Made by a program: the position numbers and the translations under genes. From an uncultured Halomonas sp. (lineage in GTDB: Bacteria > Pseudomonadota > Gammaproteobacteria > Pseudomonadales > Halomonadaceae): 64,000 bases of DNA. The stretch lies in assembly GCF_947500835.1 (NCBI RefSeq), contig NZ_CANMTQ010000013.1, positions 58,566-122,565 on the forward strand. The letters are read 5' to 3'. Shown here one piece after another: positions 58,700 through 64,000 of this stretch. The notes beneath the pieces are model-generated. The model was not told the origin of the DNA. It saw only the letters and a program-made list of their open reading frames with translations, and did not search any database. The stretch's first letter is position 1; each line of letters starts with the position of its first letter.

Positions 58700-59774
58700 G
58701 CAACATCTTCTTGGCGCATCGGTACTACTGCTGTTGATCGCATCTGCTGGCTGCGACGATAGATCTGGCGCCGATGCGCTATTCGTCGACTATCAGCAGC
58801 GCATTGGCAATGGTCTTGAAATCGACGCCCCCATACCTCAACGGCCCGATAACATCGCCGCCTTTCCGGTTCGGGATGAGCGTCTGTTCGATATTCCCGA
58901 CCTGCGCCAAGGCATGCTGGATGTCTACGCGCTACGTGAATGCGGTATAACGTCGCTGGTTGCCAGACGTAACAATCAACTGGGCAAGGTCGCCCCTGCC
59001 AGCCAGCACTGGCTGTATGAGCTTGCGCTCTGGCGTAAGCTACGAGGCTGCTGGAATACCGATGCGGTAACACGCCTTGATGAAGACGATCGTCAGCGTC
59101 TGCTCGACCTGACCAAGACGAAAACCAAACAATTGCCTCTGGCAAGCTGGAACGCATTGTTCGATTCCAGCGAATGGATCGCCAGCTTTTCCCGAGCCAG
59201 CAGTCCCTTGGCACCGGGAGCGGCAATCCCTTTGACGGAATCCCTTGCCGCGCTCGACTATCTGCGCCACGCCACGCTCAACCAGTTCAATCCGAGCTGG
59301 ACGACCCAGTCCAGTACATTGGAATCCCATCTATACACCCTGCAGCGCGAGCCGCTGACGGCAGAAATACTGCGCAGCCTGATGCTGGCCACCCAGCGAC
59401 TTACGGAAACCACCGCTCTGCTCGAAGCTCGCTTGGCAGAGCGTCAGATCTGTTACAAGAACCACAGCAATCCCAATGCGGATCGCTTGTACGATATCTT
59501 CATCGCCACGTTCATTACCGAAGTGCAACCCTATCTGGCCACCTTGTCCCGCACATCGCGGCAATGGCTCGAAGCAATCGATGCATTGCTTGACGCTCAT
59601 TCGGTCTCGCTGCCAGCCATTGAGCTGTATCGTAGAGACTGGTTATCGCTTAATGAACCCGCAGCGCCTTGGCAACAATTTAATCAGGCAATACAGCGAC
59701 ATGTGGAACTCTGGCAGGATGTATGGCGCAGTTGTGACCTGATGCCCAAGGCAGAGAATGCTTCTGGGGCTTAA
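58671..59774 (+). CDS. DUF3080 lipoprotein
   Basis: 367-residue predicted lipoprotein. The signal sequence ends in the lipobox IASAGC, followed by DDRSGADALFVDYQQRIGN. Recognised DUF3080 features are LRECGITSLVARRNNQLGKVAPAS (fragment SLVARRNNQLGKV) and WRKLRGCW. ATG 58671 lies inside the MATE gene and has AGGAG eight bases upstream. Function unknown; expected at the inner leaflet of the outer membrane or the periplasmic side. Confidence 0.8.
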   Translation: MAHDRFLRVKQHLLGASVLLLLIASAGCDDRSGADALFVDYQQRIGNGLEIDAPIPQRPDNIAAFPVRDERLFDIPDLRQGMLDVYALRECGITSLVARRNNQLGKVAPASQHWLYELALWRKLRGCWNTDAVTRLDEDDRQRLLDLTKTKTKQLPLASWNALFDSSEWIASFSRASSPLAPGAAIPLTESLAALDYLRHATLNQFNPSWTTQSSTLESHLYTLQREPLTAEILRSLMLATQRLTETTALLEARLAERQICYKNHSNPNADRLYDIFIATFITEVQPYLATLSRTSRQWLEAIDALLDAHSVSLPAIELYRRDWLSLNEPAAPWQQFNQAIQRHVELWQDVWRSCDLMPKAENASGA

Positions 59775-59849
59775 CTTTGCGTATCGAGCTGTGCTAATAG
59801 TTAATCAAGCAAGGCCAAAGCCGAACCAATGTTGCCTAGGAGGGTTGTC

Positions 59850-60545
59850 ATGGGAATCCCACAGTCCCCCCGCACCGCCCAAGTCATCGACCTGGATGCG
59901 ATGCGTCACCGGCTAAGGGCCAAGCGCCGTCTGGTACGGTTAGCACCGGAACTGGACGGGCTGGAAATGCTTTATCATCTCTCCTCGGATGCGAAAACCC
60001 TTTACGGGATGCCGCTTCTGGCCTGGGGGTTGCGCGAAGACGGCGAAGTCGTCGGCTTGGTGCCTTGGATGGAGGCACTCACACCCTGCCACGATCTGGA
60101 CGACTGCGAGCAGGGATGTTTCGCCGGGTATCGCGATCCCGAGACCGACGAGATTTTTCATAGCGCTCCCGAACACAAGGTGTTCGAACTTGAACATGCT
60201 GCGGCGTATTTCGACTATGAAGAAACCAGCGAACCTACTTTGCTACAACAGCTTCCCGATACCCTCGGAACCCATGCCCTGTGCCTGAACGACGATGAAG
60301 GCCCTTGGCAGCTCAAGCAGGTGTTCGGCTGGCGTCTTTACAGCAACGGTAGCGTAGAATCGCTTCTGGTCGACGCTACGCTTGTCGACTCGTACCCCGT
60401 GCTGGCTGGCGACGACTGCCTCTACCCCGGTCATAGCCGGCATTCCGTTGTCTACTTCTTTCAGCGTGCCATTGCCAATCGCATCCGTCAGGAAGATCCG
60501 GTCACTCTGGAAGCACTGGCCTGCATGGTGGCGACCGACGACTAG
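59850..60545 (+). CDS. conserved hypothetical protein
   Basis: 231-residue soluble acidic protein with no signal peptide or membrane segment. No family was recognised. Visible features: a basic N-terminal stretch MRHRLRAKRRLVRLAPELDG, a cysteine pair CHDLDDCEQGC, and a C-terminal YPGHSRHSVVYFFQRAIANRI. AGGAGGG just before ATG 59850 fixes the start. It is in the same direction as the DUF3080 gene, 75 bp downstream. Confidence 0.7.
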   Translation: MGIPQSPRTAQVIDLDAMRHRLRAKRRLVRLAPELDGLEMLYHLSSDAKTLYGMPLLAWGLREDGEVVGLVPWMEALTPCHDLDDCEQGCFAGYRDPETDEIFHSAPEHKVFELEHAAAYFDYEETSEPTLLQQLPDTLGTHALCLNDDEGPWQLKQVFGWRLYSNGSVESLLVDATLVDSYPVLAGDDCLYPGHSRHSVVYFFQRAIANRIRQEDPVTLEALACMVATDD

Positions 60546-60570
60546 GCAGAAATTCGGTGATCAGCATTGA

Positions 60571-60810
60571 TCAGCTAAGCCTGATAAAGTAGAGATAGCT
60601 ATCGTCATTTTCATGCTGAACCAGTAACTCATGACCCAGAAAGCTGCAGAACTTGGGTATATCTCGCGTAGTGGCGGGATCGGTAGCGATGACTTTGAGT
60701 ACGCTTCCACCTTGCATGTCGCGGACCTGGTTGTGCATCAGCATGATGGGTTCAGGGCAGTACAGCCCTGACGTGTCCAGTTCTGCATCGAAATCAGGAA
60801 AAGTGCTCAT
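60571..60810 (-). CDS. tusA: TusA-like sulfur-carrier protein
   Basis: 79-residue small protein of the TusA/SirA family. The conserved CPxP motif is in [17 protein letters not shown], with the active cysteine at its centre, and [16 protein letters not shown] matches the family. TusA relays persulfide sulfur for 2-thiouridine formation in tRNA. Its tus partners were not seen nearby. It is divergent from the monooxygenase gene by 47 bp. Confidence 0.9.
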   Translation of the reverse strand: MSTFPDFDAELDTSGLYCPEPIMLMHNQVRDMQGGSVLKVIATDPATTRDIPKFCSFLGHELLVQHENDDSYLYFIRLS

Positions 60811-60857
60811 TGTTCACCTCCAGGAATGGTAGATGGATGAATGGATAAATCGATAGC

Positions 60858-61142
60858 ATGATAAAGATCATTATAGAGCGCCGCATCATGCATGGGCTCG
60901 AAGAAGAATATGAGCAGGCGGCAAGAGAGGTCGTTCGTGCTGCCATGAGTGCTCCTGGCTTCATTGCTGGAGAAAGCTTGCAGGAGCATCAGCGCTCGGA
61001 ACATCGTCTGCTGATTACACTATGGCGAGATCTTCGTGCCTGGAAAGAGTGGCAACGAAGTAGCGCCCGAGCGCATGCCATGCAACGTCTTCTTCCCTTA
61101 CTGACAGAAGAAGAGCGCGTGACCGCCTACGAACATCCATGA
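60858..61142 (+). CDS. antibiotic biosynthesis monooxygenase (ABM) domain protein
   Basis: 94-residue single-domain ABM-fold protein (dimeric ferredoxin-like barrel). The first strand is IKIIIERRIMHGLEEEY, then APGFIAGESLQE and LITLWRDLRAWKEWQRS. Members act as small cofactor-free oxygenases or heme-degrading or quinol-oxidising enzymes; the sequence gives no way to choose. No linked biosynthetic gene. Confidence 0.85.
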   Translation: MIKIIIERRIMHGLEEEYEQAAREVVRAAMSAPGFIAGESLQEHQRSEHRLLITLWRDLRAWKEWQRSSARAHAMQRLLPLLTEEERVTAYEHP

Positions 61143-61170
61143 GTGCTGCAAGTCAACAGGTATGAGATCC

Positions 61171-62238
61171 TCAATCCAGTAGTCGTACATGCACGGTAAT
61201 TTCTTCACGATCATGATACAGCTGCTTGCCCCGTATCTCCGCACGTACCCCCGCCTGTTTCAGACTCTCATCGAGCCGGGTCAAGCAGCGGCAAACCTCT
61301 TTCCAGCGCTGCTTCATGGGCAGCTTGAGATTGAAGATCGCTTCTCGACACCAGCGCTGCACCAACCATCGTTCGACCATTGCGATAACCCGTATGGGCT
61401 TGTCGACGATATCGCACACCAGCCACTGAAGTGCTTGTGGTGGTTGCCAAGAAAAACCGTCTTCGCGCAAATGCTCGACTTGCCCGGTGGCCATCAGCGC
61501 CTTATCCATAGGGCCATTATCAATGGCAAAGACGAACATCCCCTGCCTTACCAGTTGATACGTCCACCCTCCCGGCGCTGCCCCCAGATCCGCGGCCTGC
61601 ATGCCTTGGCAGATACGTTCGGGCCACTGCTCTTTAGGTACAAAGACATGCCAGGCCTCTTCGAGCTTGAGGGTCGAACGACTGGGCGCATCGTGAGGGA
61701 AACGCAGACGCTTGACGCCGCCCGGATGTTCACTGCGATTGCCGGGAAAACTCATGCCAATCTGCACACTGCTGCCTTGTGTCCAGAATAGATGCAGCCG
61801 ACGCCCTCCCGCCTTGCGCCTCAGGGCGCCACGCTTGCGTAACAGTGATTCCAGCGGTCTTTGCAATGCCTTCATCAGTCCTGCAAGCGCCTTGGCATCA
61901 TTGGTGTCAGGGGTTTCCTGACACAATGACTCGAAGCTCCAACCACTGGCAACCACCTGCTCGATGATAGGCGAGAGACGTTCGTCTCTCGTCAAGGTGT
62001 CAAGTGGCGCAAGGGCTAGCAACGATTGCCGGGCAAAAATCAGACTGTCGAGAGAAAGAGCCCGATGCAACTCGTTACCAGGCATCTCATCCAGCAGCAC
62101 AAACCGAATATATCCATCACCTCTATGGGCAACGGGATATCCTGTATAGCCAAACGACGCCGCCTTATTAATAATTTCAGCGCTCAGGTCTTCTTCAAAA
62201 CCCGAACGGCAATAGAAAAGTAACTGGTTAGGAATCAC
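61171..62238 (-). CDS. rlmM: 23S rRNA C2498 2'-O-methyltransferase RlmM
   Basis: 355-residue methyltransferase of the RrmJ fold with an N-terminal THUMP-like region. The SAM-binding site is MQAADLGAAPGGWTYQLV; further motifs are FAIDNGPMDKALMATG and WLVCDIVDKPIRV, and the catalytic lysines lie in the C-terminal NLKLPMKQRWKEV. Length matches RlmM (366 in E. coli). It modifies C2498 in the peptidyl transferase loop of 23S rRNA before the large subunit assembles. Confidence 0.95.
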   Translation of the reverse strand: MIPNQLLFYCRSGFEEDLSAEIINKAASFGYTGYPVAHRGDGYIRFVLLDEMPGNELHRALSLDSLIFARQSLLALAPLDTLTRDERLSPIIEQVVASGWSFESLCQETPDTNDAKALAGLMKALQRPLESLLRKRGALRRKAGGRRLHLFWTQGSSVQIGMSFPGNRSEHPGGVKRLRFPHDAPSRSTLKLEEAWHVFVPKEQWPERICQGMQAADLGAAPGGWTYQLVRQGMFVFAIDNGPMDKALMATGQVEHLREDGFSWQPPQALQWLVCDIVDKPIRVIAMVERWLVQRWCREAIFNLKLPMKQRWKEVCRCLTRLDESLKQAGVRAEIRGKQLYHDREEITVHVRLLD

Positions 62239-62368
62239 GTCAGCTCACTTCAGTCAGACTCGAATATCCCCAACAGAATACAGTGATCGCCGAGGCCGTA
62301 ATATCGGCGTTGGTAGGCCAGAAGCACTCAGTTATTGAACCCGTCGATTTCAAGCATGGGGTATACGC

Positions 62369-62397
62369 TTGGTGCATAACCCCTAATGCATTATATT
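62369..62397 (+). promoter_or_regulatory. sigma-70 promoter of gdhA
   Basis: TTGGTG at 62369-62374 and TATATT at 62392-62397 are separated by exactly 17 bp, and the ATG of gdhA lies 45 bp further on. The best-looking promoter in the window. Confidence 0.7.
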
Positions 62398-62399
62398 AG

Positions 62400-63794
<1,395 letters not shown>

Positions 63795-63812
63795 TCTTTT
63801 TCTCTTGCTTCG

Positions 63813-63846
63813 AACGAGCCTGCTATCGGGTAGGCTCGTTGCCATT
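63813..63846 (+). terminator. terminator hairpin after gdhA
   Basis: Stem AACGAGCCT / AGGCTCGTT with a 10-base loop, followed by GCCATTTTA. It lies 19 bp after the gdhA stop. Confidence 0.6.
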
Positions 63847-63882
63847 TTACCTGGCTTTTAGGTAAATAGACGAGCAAGCGGG

Positions 63883-63922
63883 CAAACACAAAAAGCCCCC
63901 AGCGTCGTTGACGCTGGGGGCT
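63883..63922 (-). terminator. rho-independent terminator of the rRNA operon
   Basis: Stem AGCCCCCAGCGTC / GACGCTGGGGGCT (13 bp, 3-base loop at 63894-63922). Read on the minus strand it is followed by TTTTTGTG. It lies a few bases beyond the 3' end of the minus-strand 5S rRNA. Confidence 0.92.
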
Positions 63923-63929
63923 CGGATAG

Positions 63930-64000
63930 ATGCCTGACGATGACCTACTCTCACATGGGGAGACCCCACACTACCATCGGCGCTGAGCGGTTTCACTGCT
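63930..64000 (-). rRNA. rrf: 5S ribosomal RNA, 3' part
   Basis: The reverse complement ends with the gammaproteobacterial 5S 3' half: GCGCCGATGGTAGTGTGGGG, then TCTCCCCATGTGAGAGTAGG, then the 3' end closing on CAGGCAT. About 71 of roughly 115-120 bases are inside the window. The rest of an rRNA operon should continue to the right on the same strand. Confidence 0.96.

Overview
The window looks like a chromosomal segment of a halophilic gammaproteobacterium, most likely Halomonas or a close relative. This is an inference from several things: a GC-rich sequence (judged by eye), acid-rich predicted proteins, a gammaproteobacterial-type 5S rRNA end, and gammaproteobacterial housekeeping genes (leuS-lptE-holA, slyA, epmC, rlmM, fadBA). 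No phage, transposase, CRISPR array, restriction system or tRNA was recognised.

Layout. 1-3.5 kb: the 3' part of leuS, then lptE and holA, tightly packed. 3.5-4.7 kb: an MFS transporter, followed by a 141-bp MITE-like inverted-repeat element. 5.0-13.8 kb: a complete histidine-utilisation locus (hutC, hutI, hutG, hutU, hutH) with two palindromic HutC-type operators. It continues into a permease and a PhyH-type Fe(II)/2-oxoglutarate dioxygenase. 13.8-17.3 kb: a second module built the same way, with a LysR regulator divergent from a paralogous permease and a second, unrelated dioxygenase of the BesD/HalD kind. 17.4-25.6 kb: a full ebo cluster (eboA-F, a locus family implicated in export or processing of secondary-metabolite precursors), with a TetR-like gene nearby. 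A 15-bp motif, GTwACsTTATkTTAC-like, occurs at both divergent ebo promoters and in front of the TetR gene. A degenerate 17-bp tandem repeat lies across the eboE/eboC junction.

25.7-35.3 kb: small conserved genes, a truncated remnant of a glutamate-synthase-like protein, an SPFH/NfeD pair, and a 1643-residue acidic multidomain protein divergent from an orphan HlyD-type membrane fusion protein. 35.4-42.1 kb: an LD-carboxypeptidase and a complete dipeptide/oligopeptide ABC importer (dppABCDF-like). 42.1-53.5 kb: a GreB-like factor without the usual acidic tip, DUF488, the fadBA beta-oxidation complex, a DUF5924/DUF2914 membrane protein, slyA, a universal stress protein, uup, and a TatD nuclease with an exonuclease-like partner. 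53.5-57.2 kb: a ferric-iron importer (binding protein and permease, no ATPase) and epmC. 57.2-63.9 kb: a MATE exporter, a DUF3080 lipoprotein, a TusA-like protein, rlmM and gdhA. The window ends inside a 5S rRNA on the minus strand, so an rRNA operon lies beyond the right edge.

The accessory content centres on amino-acid and peptide acquisition (hut, two permease-dioxygenase modules, dpp, gdhA) and on the ebo locus. The least explained parts are the two permease-dioxygenase modules, the proposed TetR/ebo regulon with its repeat-containing gene junction, and the large putatively secreted protein.
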